A stretch of 64,000 bases of DNA, from the NCBI RefSeq assembly GCF_000472965.1, contig NZ_AXAU01000014.1, positions 68,314 through 132,313 of the forward strand, written 5' to 3'. The translations under genes were made by a program, and so were the position numbers. The stretch's first letter is position 1; the number at the start of each line of letters is the position of its first letter. Below, piece by piece: positions 44,902-53,888 of the stretch. The stretch is from Bradyrhizobium murdochi. GTDB lineage: Bacteria; Pseudomonadota; Alphaproteobacteria; Rhizobiales; Xanthobacteraceae. The notes below the pieces were generated by a model. It worked only from the letters and a program-made list of their open reading frames with translations, ran no database searches and was not told the origin of the DNA.

Positions 44902-45929
44902 CCGATTGTCACCCGTGGATCGGCGATGCCGTAAAGGATATCCACCAGCAGATTGACGATCACAAACACGGTGGCCATCAGCAGCACAAAACCCTGTACC
45001 GGTGCATAATCGGAAGAGAGCAACGCATCGAGCGCGTAGGAGGCGACGCCCGGCCAGGAGAACACCTTCTCCACCAGGACATTGGCGCCGAGCATAGTCG
45101 AGAACACGATGCCTGCGATGGTGATGACCGGCAGGATGGCGTTGCGCAGCGCATAGGTGACGACGACCCGCCACCAGGGAAGGCCAACGGAGCGCGCGGT
45201 GCGCACGAAATCGCTGCCCAACGAGACCAGCATCGAGGCCCGCGTGATGCGCGCCAGCGGCGCCACCACGAACAGCGCCATGCTCAGCGCCGGCAAGATC
45301 AGTTGCCTGAAGGCGGCCCACCATCCATCGAAATCGCCTGCGAACAGGAAGTCGATCAACAGGAAACCGGTTCGCCTTGGCGGCAGTGACGCAAAGATAT
45401 CGACCCGGCCGGTCGGGTCGGGCGCGAGCCCGAGCAGATAATAGAAGACATAGATCAGCAACAGGCCCGAAACGAACGTCGGCACGCAGACACCGAGCGC
45501 GCAGAAAAACCTGACGCCGTGATCGATGATGGAGCCCGGCCTCAGCGCCGCCAGCACACCGAGCGGCACCGCCGTCACCAGGGCGATCAGCAGTGCCGTG
45601 AAGGTGAGCTCCAGCGAGGCCGGCAGCCGCTCGCGCAGATCTTTCGTGACCAACTGCCCGGTCATCATCGATCTGCCGAGATTGCCGCTGCCGACATCAT
45701 AGAGATACAGCATCAGTTGTTCCGGCACCGGCTTGTTGAGGCCCATCTGCTTGCGGATGATCTCGATCTCCTCCTTGCCGGCATTCGGCCCGGAAGCGAA
45801 GAACACCGCCGGATCGCCCGGCAACACCCGCATCAAGAGGAAGGTGAAGACGAGCACGCCAAAGAGCGCCGGCAGCGAGGACAGGAAGCGCCTGCCCGCC
45901 CGTATTACCGTTGCTCCAAGGGCTGGCAT
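44898..45929 (-). CDS. Dipeptide/oligopeptide-type ABC permease (DppB-like), set A
   Basis: A 343-residue permease with the N-terminal LPGDPAVFFASG segment of DppB proteins. The cytoplasmic EAA loop reads RTARSVGLPWWRVVVTYALR, and the protein ends with LVDILYGIADPRVTIG. It follows the binding protein by 12 bases and overlaps the next permease. Confidence 0.93.
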   Translation of the reverse strand: MPALGATVIRAGRRFLSSLPALFGVLVFTFLLMRVLPGDPAVFFASGPNAGKEEIEIIRKQMGLNKPVPEQLMLYLYDVGSGNLGRSMMTGQLVTKDLRERLPASLELTFTALLIALVTAVPLGVLAALRPGSIIDHGVRFFCALGVCVPTFVSGLLLIYVFYYLLGLAPDPTGRVDIFASLPPRRTGFLLIDFLFAGDFDGWWAAFRQLILPALSMALFVVAPLARITRASMLVSLGSDFVRTARSVGLPWWRVVVTYALRNAILPVITIAGIVFSTMLGANVLVEKVFSWPGVASYALDALLSSDYAPVQGFVLLMATVFVIVNLLVDILYGIADPRVTIG

Positions 45930-45941
45930 CGTGCTGACCGC

Positions 45942-47558
45942 TTACTTGCGATTGAGATCGCGATAGTCGACCTGGCGGTGGAATTGGTAGGTGTAGCCTT
46001 CAACCGAAGGCGCCATCACAGCGTCCTGGCTGGGCTGCCAGAGCGGTATCTGCGGTATCTCGTTGAAATGGATCGCGTTGAGCTTTACGCCGTCTTCCTC
46101 ATACTTGGCCGCATCGGGTTCGAAACGAGCCTTCTGCGCGATCTCCACCAGGTCCGGATTGTTGATCGATGAGTAGTTCCAGCGCTGATTGCCCGTGTAG
46201 AAGTTGCGGTAGAAATAGTCGGTCGACGGCAGCCAGGCGACGATGCCCTCGGTGAAGAAGGGGAGCTTCTTCTCATTGATCTGCGTCGACATCTGGGCGT
46301 CCGGCAGCTTCTGGATATCAACCTTGATGCCGATCTTGGCCAGCGATTCCTTCACCAGGGCGGCCATCGGTTCGGCGGTCGAGGCCTGGCCGACATTGAA
46401 GCTGAACGTGGTCGAGAAGCCGTCAGGCATGCCTGCTGCTTTCAGATACTCCTTGGCTTTTTCGAGGTCGAGCTTCACCGGCTGCGGAATCGGATAGGCG
46501 CCGCTCGATGGTTTGCCATCCGCCCATGTCGCGCCGAACAGCGGCGAGCCGCGGCCGAACAGCGCCGCCTTGAACATGTCGTCGTAGGGCAGCGCAAAGG
46601 CGACGGCACGGCGCACATTGACATTGTCGAAGGGCGGGATCTGGTTGTTCATCGAGACGAAAGTGACGGCATTGTATTGGGGCGTCGAGATCACCTTCAG
46701 CTTGCCCTTTGCCTCAAGCGACTGGACGTCGCTCGCCTGCAGATCGATGACGAGATCGGCGTCGCCGCGCTCGACCAGATTGGCGCGTGTCGCTGGCTCC
46801 GGGACCGACTGCACGATGACGCGCTTGAAGAATGCCGATTTGTCGGCCGTGCCGCGATTCCACGCCGCGTTGCGCGCCATGATCACCTGTTCACCTGGCT
46901 TGAAGCTCTCGATCTTGTAGGCGCCGCTGCCCGCCGTGTTCTCTTTCAACCATGCCAATGCCCAGGGATCATCTGCCGTGGCATGGGCCTTGGCGACCTT
47001 GGAGTTGAAGATGATGGGATAGACGGTGGCAAGATTGGGCAGCGCAAGCTTGTCCGGCTTCGGCAGCGTCACCTCGATGGTCAGAGGATCGATCACCTTG
47101 AACTGGTCAGCCGATGTCATCGATCCCGTGAGGAGCTGTGCCTTGCCGAGAACCGGCGCCGTGACGACGCGATCAAGTGACCATTTGACGTCTTCCGCGG
47201 TCACCGGCGTGCCATCCTGGAACTTGGCGTCCTTGCGCAGGCGGAACGTCATCTTCAACCCGTCCGGGCTGACATCGTAGGATTCCGCTAGCTCCCCCGT
47301 GATCTTGCCGAGATCAAACACCCATTTGCCGTTGAGTTGTTTGCGGCCGAAGGAAACCAGCCGGTCGTAAGTGCTCAGACTCACCGCGAAGGCTTCACGG
47401 GTCGAACCCGGAATATTCGGATCGAGCGTATTGACGGATGCTCCGGTCACGTAGCGCAATGTTTCGGAGCGCGTTTGCGCCTGCACCGATCCAGCCGCCA
47501 GTGACAACGCGATAGAGGCGACCACCATAAGCAGACGCCTGGACCCTGTAACGCTCAT
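45942..47558 (-). CDS. ABC transporter substrate-binding protein, family 5 (DppA/OppA-like), set A
   Basis: A 538-residue periplasmic binding protein with a Sec signal peptide of about 28 residues (ending VQAQ). The family 5 hallmark (DGLKMTFRLRKDAKFQDGTP) lies near residue 100, and FDNVNVRRAVAFALPYDDM near residue 310. ATG 47558 is preferred over an in-frame TTG 24 bases upstream, which has no ribosome-binding sequence. It is the first gene of transporter set A. Ligands of this family include peptides, amides, nickel-chelates and opines. Confidence 0.9.
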   Translation of the reverse strand: MSVTGSRRLLMVVASIALSLAAGSVQAQTRSETLRYVTGASVNTLDPNIPGSTREAFAVSLSTYDRLVSFGRKQLNGKWVFDLGKITGELAESYDVSPDGLKMTFRLRKDAKFQDGTPVTAEDVKWSLDRVVTAPVLGKAQLLTGSMTSADQFKVIDPLTIEVTLPKPDKLALPNLATVYPIIFNSKVAKAHATADDPWALAWLKENTAGSGAYKIESFKPGEQVIMARNAAWNRGTADKSAFFKRVIVQSVPEPATRANLVERGDADLVIDLQASDVQSLEAKGKLKVISTPQYNAVTFVSMNNQIPPFDNVNVRRAVAFALPYDDMFKAALFGRGSPLFGATWADGKPSSGAYPIPQPVKLDLEKAKEYLKAAGMPDGFSTTFSFNVGQASTAEPMAALVKESLAKIGIKVDIQKLPDAQMSTQINEKKLPFFTEGIVAWLPSTDYFYRNFYTGNQRWNYSSINNPDLVEIAQKARFEPDAAKYEEDGVKLNAIHFNEIPQIPLWQPSQDAVMAPSVEGYTYQFHRQVDYRDLNRK

Positions 47559-47695
47559 CGGACCTATTCCCTGTTTTGCCAAGCTTATTTTTGAGAGAGA
47601 ACATCAACTTAAAGCAAGGGATATGCCAACCGGAACCGTCGGAGGCACAAGCATAGTAGGTATGAGCCAAGCTTCCCAGCGGCAGCGAAGACCGT

Positions 47696-49132
47696 TCACC
47701 GTTCCTCACCCGTAGCGCGCATTTGCCGCGCGACGACCGCCTGCGGCACGTCATACGCCTTGAACGAAGCCCAATGCCGCTCGATGTCCGCGCGAAACAG
47801 GCCGCGTGTCAACCCATGCACCAGCTTCGGCACAGCCGTAGTCATCGCATTGATTGACGAGCCCGAAGCACCGAAGCTCATGGTGGAAGCAATCGCGAAG
47901 ACATGAATGTTCGCGATCCAGGGTGTTTCGGCGGCGACGCGCTCCATCAACGCGTAGTCATCAGCGAGAAAGGGAAAACGCCCAAGCCGCGGGCTACGCT
48001 CGTCCGGCGGCGGCTGGTAGCGGTCGGCCCAGGTCGCAATGTTGGCGGCGCAGTTTCGCAATTCGGGCCGGCCCGCAAAATTCATGTCGACACCCGTGCC
48101 GCAAATCACGAAGTCGGCTGCGAACACGCCCCGTGGCGTCTGCAATTCGACACCGCGAGCCGTCTCCCTGGCGGCTTCGATCGGTGCCCCCTCCTGAAGA
48201 TGAAAATTGGGATGGCGGGCGCAGCGGTCGTAGGTCGCCTGCGGAAAGCCCTCCCGCATCTCCAGAACGGCGCGCATGAAGCGCCAGCGCCAGGCATCAT
48301 CCAGATCGCAAAAATGGCGAAGGAAGCCACGGAAGGTGAGCCAGCGGTACGGCTGGATCACCTGGATTTCCACCCTGCGGCAGAACAGATCCACCTCGGC
48401 CGCGCCAGCCTCCAGTGCGGTCGCGGCATTGTCGAAGGCCGAGGCGCCGGCGCCGATCACAGCAACCCTTTTTCCGCGCAAGCCCGCGAAGTCGATCGGC
48501 TGCGCCGCGTGCACGCACACTGACGATGGCAAATGGCGCAACGGCTCCGGAACGGTCCAGTCGCCCATGCCTTCCTGCCCCGTCGCCAGCACGATCTTGC
48601 GCGCGAAGACAATATCAACACCATCAGCGGTCTGTACCTTGGCCGCGAGCAATCCACCGGCCGTGGGCAAAATCTCGATGACCTCGCAATCATTGCGCAC
48701 CGGCAGATTCAGGACGCGCCTGAACCAGAGCAGATATTCCGCCCAAAGCTCGCGCGAAATCAGGTCGAGATTCCGCCAATCTTCCGCGCCGAAGCGCGCC
48801 TCGTGCCAGGACTGGTAGGTCAGGCTTGGAATATCAAGATCAGGCCCGGTGAAATGCTTCGGACTGCGCAGCGTGTGCATGCGGGCATAGGTGAGCCACG
48901 GCCCTTCCTTTCCCTTCTCGGATTTGTCGAGCACGAGGATATTGCTCACTTGCGAGCGCATCAGCCCAAACGCCGTCGCGAGACCTGATTGCCCGGCGCC
49001 TACTACGAGCACGTCCAGTGCCGGTCTGCCGTCCGGCCCGAGCCTGGGTGTAAGCCACGCAGCATTCGGATGCGCAGTCTTGGCAAGATCGGCGCGAACT
49101 TGGGCTTCGAGAGCGATAAGGGCGTTGTTCAT
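47696..49132 (-). CDS. Flavin-containing monooxygenase-like FAD/NAD(P) enzyme
   Basis: A 478-residue flavoprotein with two Rossmann motifs: VVGAGQSGLATAFGLM (about residues 43-58) for FAD and VAVIGAGASAFDNAATALEA (about 220-240) for NADPH. The order resembles class B flavin monooxygenases (Baeyer-Villiger/YUC-type), but I could not find a clean FxGxxxHxxxW fingerprint, so the subfamily is uncertain. It overlaps the SDR upstream by ATGA and is 137 bases from the start of transporter set A. Confidence 0.85.
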   Translation of the reverse strand: MNNALIALEAQVRADLAKTAHPNAAWLTPRLGPDGRPALDVLVVGAGQSGLATAFGLMRSQVSNILVLDKSEKGKEGPWLTYARMHTLRSPKHFTGPDLDIPSLTYQSWHEARFGAEDWRNLDLISRELWAEYLLWFRRVLNLPVRNDCEVIEILPTAGGLLAAKVQTADGVDIVFARKIVLATGQEGMGDWTVPEPLRHLPSSVCVHAAQPIDFAGLRGKRVAVIGAGASAFDNAATALEAGAAEVDLFCRRVEIQVIQPYRWLTFRGFLRHFCDLDDAWRWRFMRAVLEMREGFPQATYDRCARHPNFHLQEGAPIEAARETARGVELQTPRGVFAADFVICGTGVDMNFAGRPELRNCAANIATWADRYQPPPDERSPRLGRFPFLADDYALMERVAAETPWIANIHVFAIASTMSFGASGSSINAMTTAVPKLVHGLTRGLFRADIERHWASFKAYDVPQAVVARQMRATGEER

Positions 49133-49890
49133 GCCGCAAGCCAGCCGCCATCGACCACCATCACGGTGCCGGTCGTAAAGGAAGACGCATCACTGGCAAG
49201 ATGGAGCGCGGCCTCGGCCACCTCTTCCGCTTTGCCAAACCGTTTCATGGCGTGACGGTTGCGCGAGGCTTCGCGCACCGGCTCGGGCTCGGCGTGACGG
49301 GCAAAACTGCGCCGCAGCATCGGCGTGTCGATGGCCCCCGGCGCGATCGCATTGACGCGGACGCCATCGGTTGCGAAGTCGACCGCCATCGTCCGGGTCA
49401 GGCTGATGATGGCGCCCTTCGCGGCGATATAGGCGCTGTTGGCCTTGCCGCCGGCGATCGCGAGCTGCGATGCCAACGTGATGATCGAGCCGCCACCCTG
49501 CCGCTGCATCTGTGGCACCGCTGCGCGCGACCAAAGCCAGGTGCCGCCGACATTGGTGCGGAACACTGCGTCCCAATCGACGGGATCGGTGGTCAGCACC
49601 GTACCGCCGCAGGAAAAGCCGGCAGCAGCCATCAGCACATCGAGCCGACCGCGCCGCGCTATGACATCGCCCACGGTATCTTTCGCGAAATCGGCCTCGC
49701 CGACATCGCCGACATGGAGCGATGCTTCGCCTTTGGCGCCCTCGATCGTAGCCAGCGTCTCCTGCAAACCTGCACTATCGCGATCAACCAGCCCGACAAA
49801 CGCGCCTTCTTTCGCAAACAGCACCGCGCTGGCCCGGCCAATGCCGGAGCCGGCGCCGGTCAGGATCGCGGTCCGCCCTGCCAGTCTCAT
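49129..49890 (-). CDS. Short-chain dehydrogenase/reductase
   Basis: A 253-residue SDR. It has TGAGSGIGRAS (cofactor), the catalytic serine in IITLASQLAI and Tyr-x-x-x-Lys in SAYIAAKGAI, then the typical PGAIDTPMLRR. Classical SDRs oxidise or reduce a hydroxyl/keto group. It is coupled by overlap to the monooxygenase downstream and the epimerase upstream, suggesting a three-gene block of oxidative steps. Confidence 0.92.
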   Translation of the reverse strand: MRLAGRTAILTGAGSGIGRASAVLFAKEGAFVGLVDRDSAGLQETLATIEGAKGEASLHVGDVGEADFAKDTVGDVIARRGRLDVLMAAAGFSCGGTVLTTDPVDWDAVFRTNVGGTWLWSRAAVPQMQRQGGGSIITLASQLAIAGGKANSAYIAAKGAIISLTRTMAVDFATDGVRVNAIAPGAIDTPMLRRSFARHAEPEPVREASRNRHAMKRFGKAEEVAEAALHLASDASSFTTGTVMVVDGGWLAA

Positions 49891-50870
49891 GTCAGGTTTC
49901 CCCCTCGATGCTCAGTCCACCAACGGTTCAGGTCGGCAGCCGAGTCAGCACAGCCGAACCGCGCGCGCCAGCCGAACTCCTCTACCAAGCGCGCGATCGA
50001 GAGCGGTGCCCGGTCGGCCGGACTATGCAGGTCGACGGTTGCCAGCTCACCGGAATCGGTCAGCCGACAAACGAAGCCCGAATGCAACGCGGCAAGCTCC
50101 TGGCCCCATTGCAACGCCGACCATTCCACGCCGGTTGAAATGTTGTAGAGCCGATGCTTCGGCTTCACGGCCTCGATCAGTAATGTCACGGCCTCCGCGA
50201 TATCCACAGCATAGATCCAGTCCCTGAGGCCCGGACGCGACAGAACAGCCTCACGCCCGTCTTGCATCGCATTCAGAATCTGCGCCTGCGGGCTTGGCGT
50301 GTCGCGCACGTCGTTACCCCGCTCCCACGGCCCAAACACGGCGCTCAGCCGCACGCTGATGATCTCCTGTTGCCAGAGATCGGCCAAGCGCGCAGCGACC
50401 TTCTCGGAAGCGAATTTGGTGATGGCGTAAAGTGAGACCGGATCGCAGGGCGTCTCTTCATCGAGCAACACGTTCCGGAATGCGCTCGCCCCGTAGGCTG
50501 CCGCGGACGACAGATTAATGATGCGCTTAACGCCGTTTCTTCGCGCCGCGATCAGGATCGGCGTCTGAGCCAGCAGGTTTATCCGTAAAATGGTCTCGGG
50601 ATCACTCGCCTCCCGCGCCGGTCCGGCGGTGATCGCGACTCCCAGAATGATGGCGTCATAACCCGACGCGATCACCGCTTCCACGGCTTGGCTATCTGTG
50701 ACATCGCTCTGGATCGCCGTCAGCCGATCGCCATGAAGGGTAAAATCCTTCCTTGCTTCAGGCGGCACCCCGGCGCGGTCAAACACTGTGACCGCGTGAC
50801 CGCGGCCCAGCAGTGCCGCAGCGATATTGAGCCCGACGAAACCGGTGCCGCCGAAGACAAGAATTCTCAT
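49887..50870 (-). CDS. NAD-dependent epimerase/dehydratase family protein
   Basis: A 327-residue extended SDR with FGGTGFVGLNIAAALL at the N-terminus and the catalytic YAITKFASEK motif near residue 148. Such proteins act on sugar nucleotides, flavonoids or similar; the substrate is not evident. It overlaps the SDR (ATGA) and starts 28 bases after the hydantoinase stop, so the four genes may be one transcript. Confidence 0.9.
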   Translation of the reverse strand: MRILVFGGTGFVGLNIAAALLGRGHAVTVFDRAGVPPEARKDFTLHGDRLTAIQSDVTDSQAVEAVIASGYDAIILGVAITAGPAREASDPETILRINLLAQTPILIAARRNGVKRIINLSSAAAYGASAFRNVLLDEETPCDPVSLYAITKFASEKVAARLADLWQQEIISVRLSAVFGPWERGNDVRDTPSPQAQILNAMQDGREAVLSRPGLRDWIYAVDIAEAVTLLIEAVKPKHRLYNISTGVEWSALQWGQELAALHSGFVCRLTDSGELATVDLHSPADRAPLSIARLVEEFGWRARFGCADSAADLNRWWTEHRGGNLT

Positions 50871-50898
50871 CGCTCAATCCGACATTGCGGCGGACGGA

Positions 50899-52368
50899 TC
50901 ACAGCAGGGTCGCGCCAAAATTCTGCTCGGGATCCATGTCTGGCATCAGGCGCCCGGTCGGTTTCGCAGCCTCGCCTCCCGCGCGCGGAAGGAAACGTCC
51001 GTAGCCCGCCTCGACCGAACGCTTGCCTTCCGCCACGATGACGCGCCCGCGCGATAGCACGGTGACCGGCCAGCCCCGCAGTTTACGACCGGCGAACGGC
51101 GTGTAACCGGTGAGATCGTGCATCATCGCGTCACTTAGCGTGACCTCGCGCGCCGGATCCCAGATCGCGATATCCGCATCCGCGCCGACCGCGATCGAAC
51201 CCTTGCGCGGATGCAAATTGTAGATCTTCGCAGGTGCAGTCGCGGTCAGTTCGACGAATTTTTCCAGACCCAATCGACCCTTCGAAACCATCGCATCGAA
51301 CAGCAGCGGCAAGCGGACTTCGAGGCCGGGCAGACCGTTCGCCACCTGCTTGAAATTGGGATTGGGGCCGGCGCGCAGCTTGCCCGTTTCGTCGAACCGG
51401 TAGGGCGCGTGGTCGGAAGAAACGGTCTGGAGATCGCCGAGCGCAAGCGCCTGCCACAGCGCTTCCTGGTCGCCGGCGCGACGCGGCGGCGGGCTGCACA
51501 TCCATTTGGCGCCTTCCACGCCGGGCTTGTCGAGATCGTCGGCGGTGAGAAACAAATATTGCGGGCAGGTCTCCGCGAATACCTTCAGCCCCTGACCGCG
51601 CGCATCGCGGATCACCCTGGCGCCTTCGGCTGTCGAGACGTGAAAGATCATGATCGGTTGGTCGATCAGTGCTGCCATGCCGATCAGCCGGTTGAAGGCT
51701 TCCGCTTCCGAGACGCGGGCATGACTGATGGCGTGATATTTCGGATCGGTATAGCCGCGCGCCAGCAGCCGCTTCACCATCCAGGAGATAATCCCATGGT
51801 TCTCGGCGTGTGCACATAGCATCGCACCGCCGTCGCGCGCCGCAAGCAGAATGTCGAGCAGCGGTTCGTCGTCGATTTTCAGGCGATCATAGGTCATGAA
51901 GATCTTGATCGAACCATGGCCCTGCTTGATCAGCGCGGGCAGATCCGCTTCCAGCGTTTCCCTGGTCGGATCGGCGATGATCATGTGAAAGGCATAGTCG
52001 ATCACGGCGCCCTTTCGCGCGAGCGCGTGATACTCCTCGAGCACCTGAGGCAGCTTCATGCCGACGTGCTGCGCCGCGAAGGAAATCACCGTGGTGGTGC
52101 CGCCGAAGGCTGCCGAGACGGTCGCACTCTCGAACGTATCGGCGTTCATGATGCCTGCGGCCGACAACTGCTCGATATGGGCGTGGCTATCAACACCGCC
52201 GGGCAGAACCAGCTTGCCCCGCGCGTCGATCTCCCGCCGCGCTCCGGATAACCCGCGTCCGATCGCGACGATCGTATCACCGGAAATGGCGACGTCGGCC
52301 TCGAATACGTCGCTTACGGTCGCGACGCGTCCGCCACGAATGAGAAGGTCGTAGGCTGGCTCGGTCAT
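50899..52368 (-). CDS. hydA: Hydantoinase/dihydropyrimidinase family amidohydrolase
   Basis: A 489-residue cyclic-amide hydrolase that opens hydantoin or dihydropyrimidine rings to N-carbamoyl acids. Metal ligands are visible: HxH at 62/64 (GGVDSHAHIEQ), the bridging carboxylated Lys155 (HGSIKIFMTYDR), and histidines in LCAHAENHG and MIFHVSTAEG, with Asp in TVSSDHAPYR. The tail contains PRKGSIAVGADADIAIWDP. The ATG at 52368 is divergent from the racemase at 52573, and the D-carbamoylase is 1.5 kb away, so this is the ring-opening step of the cluster. Confidence 0.92.
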   Translation of the reverse strand: MTEPAYDLLIRGGRVATVSDVFEADVAISGDTIVAIGRGLSGARREIDARGKLVLPGGVDSHAHIEQLSAAGIMNADTFESATVSAAFGGTTTVISFAAQHVGMKLPQVLEEYHALARKGAVIDYAFHMIIADPTRETLEADLPALIKQGHGSIKIFMTYDRLKIDDEPLLDILLAARDGGAMLCAHAENHGIISWMVKRLLARGYTDPKYHAISHARVSEAEAFNRLIGMAALIDQPIMIFHVSTAEGARVIRDARGQGLKVFAETCPQYLFLTADDLDKPGVEGAKWMCSPPPRRAGDQEALWQALALGDLQTVSSDHAPYRFDETGKLRAGPNPNFKQVANGLPGLEVRLPLLFDAMVSKGRLGLEKFVELTATAPAKIYNLHPRKGSIAVGADADIAIWDPAREVTLSDAMMHDLTGYTPFAGRKLRGWPVTVLSRGRVIVAEGKRSVEAGYGRFLPRAGGEAAKPTGRLMPDMDPEQNFGATLL

Positions 52369-52471
52369 GGCAAATCCCCGGGTATTGAGCTATGATTTCT
52401 AAGTCTTTCAGTTGCGGATGAAAGCACAGATCGTGCCGCTACACTCCCTTGCGCTTTCGCAGCAGACAGTG

Positions 52472-52498
52472 GACCATGCATCGCTGGATGGCATGGTC
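52472..52498. promoter_or_regulatory. Inverted repeat between hydantoinase and racemase genes
   Basis: GACCATGC at 52472-52479 and its perfect complement GCATGGTC at 52491-52498 are separated by 11 bases in the 204-base divergent spacer. It could be an operator or a hairpin. No regulator gene is adjacent. Confidence 0.4.
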
Positions 52499-52572
52499 AT
52501 TGCTTCCATTGTCGTCTCGTTGCGCGCCGGTCTCGCAGCATCAACCGACGCGTCATCCCGCAGGAAAATACC

Positions 52573-53235
52573 ATGTCCCGGCCACGCATTCTCGTCATCA
52601 ATCCCAATTCCAATCAGCTCGTGACACAAGGGCTGGAGCAAGCCTTGAAGCCGCTCGGCTTCGAGGGCGGACCGGAGATCGTCTGCGAAACGCTGACCGA
52701 GGGTCCCTACGGGATCGAGAGCCAGGCGGATGTGGATGGCGTGGCGATGCCGCTGCGCCGCCTCGTCGAAGGCGACAACCATTCGGCCGCCTTCGTCATT
52801 GCCTGCTACAGCGATCCAGGCCTGCATGTCTGCCGCGAAGCAACCGACCGGCCCGTGTTCGGCATCGCCGAATGCGGCGTGCTGACGGCGCTGGCGCGCG
52901 CTGAAACCTTCGGCGTCATTGCAATTGCGCAGCGCTCGATCCGCCGCCATGTCCGTTACCTCAGGCAGATGGGCCTGATGGATCGCCTGACCAGGGAACG
53001 GCCGCTCAACATGAGCGTGGCCGAGACTGCGTCGGGCGAAGGAACGCTCGCCAAAATGATCGAAGTCGGACGCGCGCTCAAGGACGAAGACGGTTCCGGC
53101 GCCATCGTGATGGGCTGTGCCGGCATGGCGCGTCATCGCCGGCCGCTGGAGCAGGCGCTCGGGATTCCGGTGATCGACCCGACCCAGGCGGCCGTTACCA
53201 TGGCGTTGGGCACGGTGCAGTTTTCGCATCACTGA
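52573..53235 (+). CDS. Asp/Glu/hydantoin racemase family protein
   Basis: A 220-residue cofactor-independent racemase. The catalytic cysteines are Cys78 in VIACYSDPG and Cys182 in VMGCAGMA, with NPNSN at residues 10-14 binding the substrate. Hydantoin racemases interconvert D and L 5-substituted hydantoins so that stereospecific hydantoinase and carbamoylase can use both. It is divergent from the hydantoinase, and its 3' end overlaps the convergent flavin reductase by 7 bases. Confidence 0.9.
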   Translation: MSRPRILVINPNSNQLVTQGLEQALKPLGFEGGPEIVCETLTEGPYGIESQADVDGVAMPLRRLVEGDNHSAAFVIACYSDPGLHVCREATDRPVFGIAECGVLTALARAETFGVIAIAQRSIRRHVRYLRQMGLMDRLTRERPLNMSVAETASGEGTLAKMIEVGRALKDEDGSGAIVMGCAGMARHRRPLEQALGIPVIDPTQAAVTMALGTVQFSHH

Positions 53236-53888
53236 CTTTGGTCGGAGGTTTCGGCCGTTCCGTTACGCGCGAGCCATTGCGCGTGGCTTTCGCGGGTCAG
53301 CGCGAAGGTATCGCGCTGAGCTGCGTAGAGGTTGCCGAACAAGCGCCCGATCGGTCGGTAGACATCGAAATCGACATACATCTTTTCCTGGTCGATCAGA
53401 CCCTCGCGCGCGTGAAGGCGCAGCACCTCGCCGACAAGAAGTTCGCGGCCGGGCCCGAAGGCGAGTGCGACATGTTGTCGGCACTCGAGCGCGAAAGGTG
53501 CCTCGGCCAATCGCGGCACGTCGATATCGATCGACGGCAGTGTCTTCAGCCCCATCGCTTCCACTTCGCTGTCACCGGAGGGAAAGTCGATCGCGCAGTC
53601 GTTCATGGCTGCGGCCAGCGCCTCGTCGACCAAATGCACGACGAATTGCCCGCTGCGGTGGATGTTGCGCGTGGTGTCCTTTGGGCTGCAATCGGCCTTG
53701 TGTTGCAGGCCGAGTACCAGAAGAGGCGGATCCTCTGAGAAGACATTGAAGAAACTGAACGGAGCCGCGTTGACGCTGCCGTTCTCGTCGAGCGTCGTGA
53801 CCAGCGCGATCGGTCGCGGCACGACCACCCCGCACAGCAATTTGTATCGGTCGTGCGGATCGAGTTCGCGAAAGGAGATGCCGGACAT
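53229..53888 (-). CDS. Flavin reductase-domain protein (DIM6/NTAB family)
   Basis: A 219-residue FMN-binding split-barrel protein. The segment starting RYKLLCGVVVPRPIALVTTL and the following NAAPFSFFNVFSEDPPLLV are the flavin_reduct domain signature. Relatives either supply reduced flavin to a monooxygenase or carry unknown chemistry. It directly follows the D-carbamoylase-like gene (the two frames abut at 53888/53889), so they are probably cotranslated. Confidence 0.88.
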   Translation of the reverse strand: MSGISFRELDPHDRYKLLCGVVVPRPIALVTTLDENGSVNAAPFSFFNVFSEDPPLLVLGLQHKADCSPKDTTRNIHRSGQFVVHLVDEALAAAMNDCAIDFPSGDSEVEAMGLKTLPSIDIDVPRLAEAPFALECRQHVALAFGPGRELLVGEVLRLHAREGLIDQEKMYVDFDVYRPIGRLFGNLYAAQRDTFALTRESHAQWLARNGTAETSDQSQ

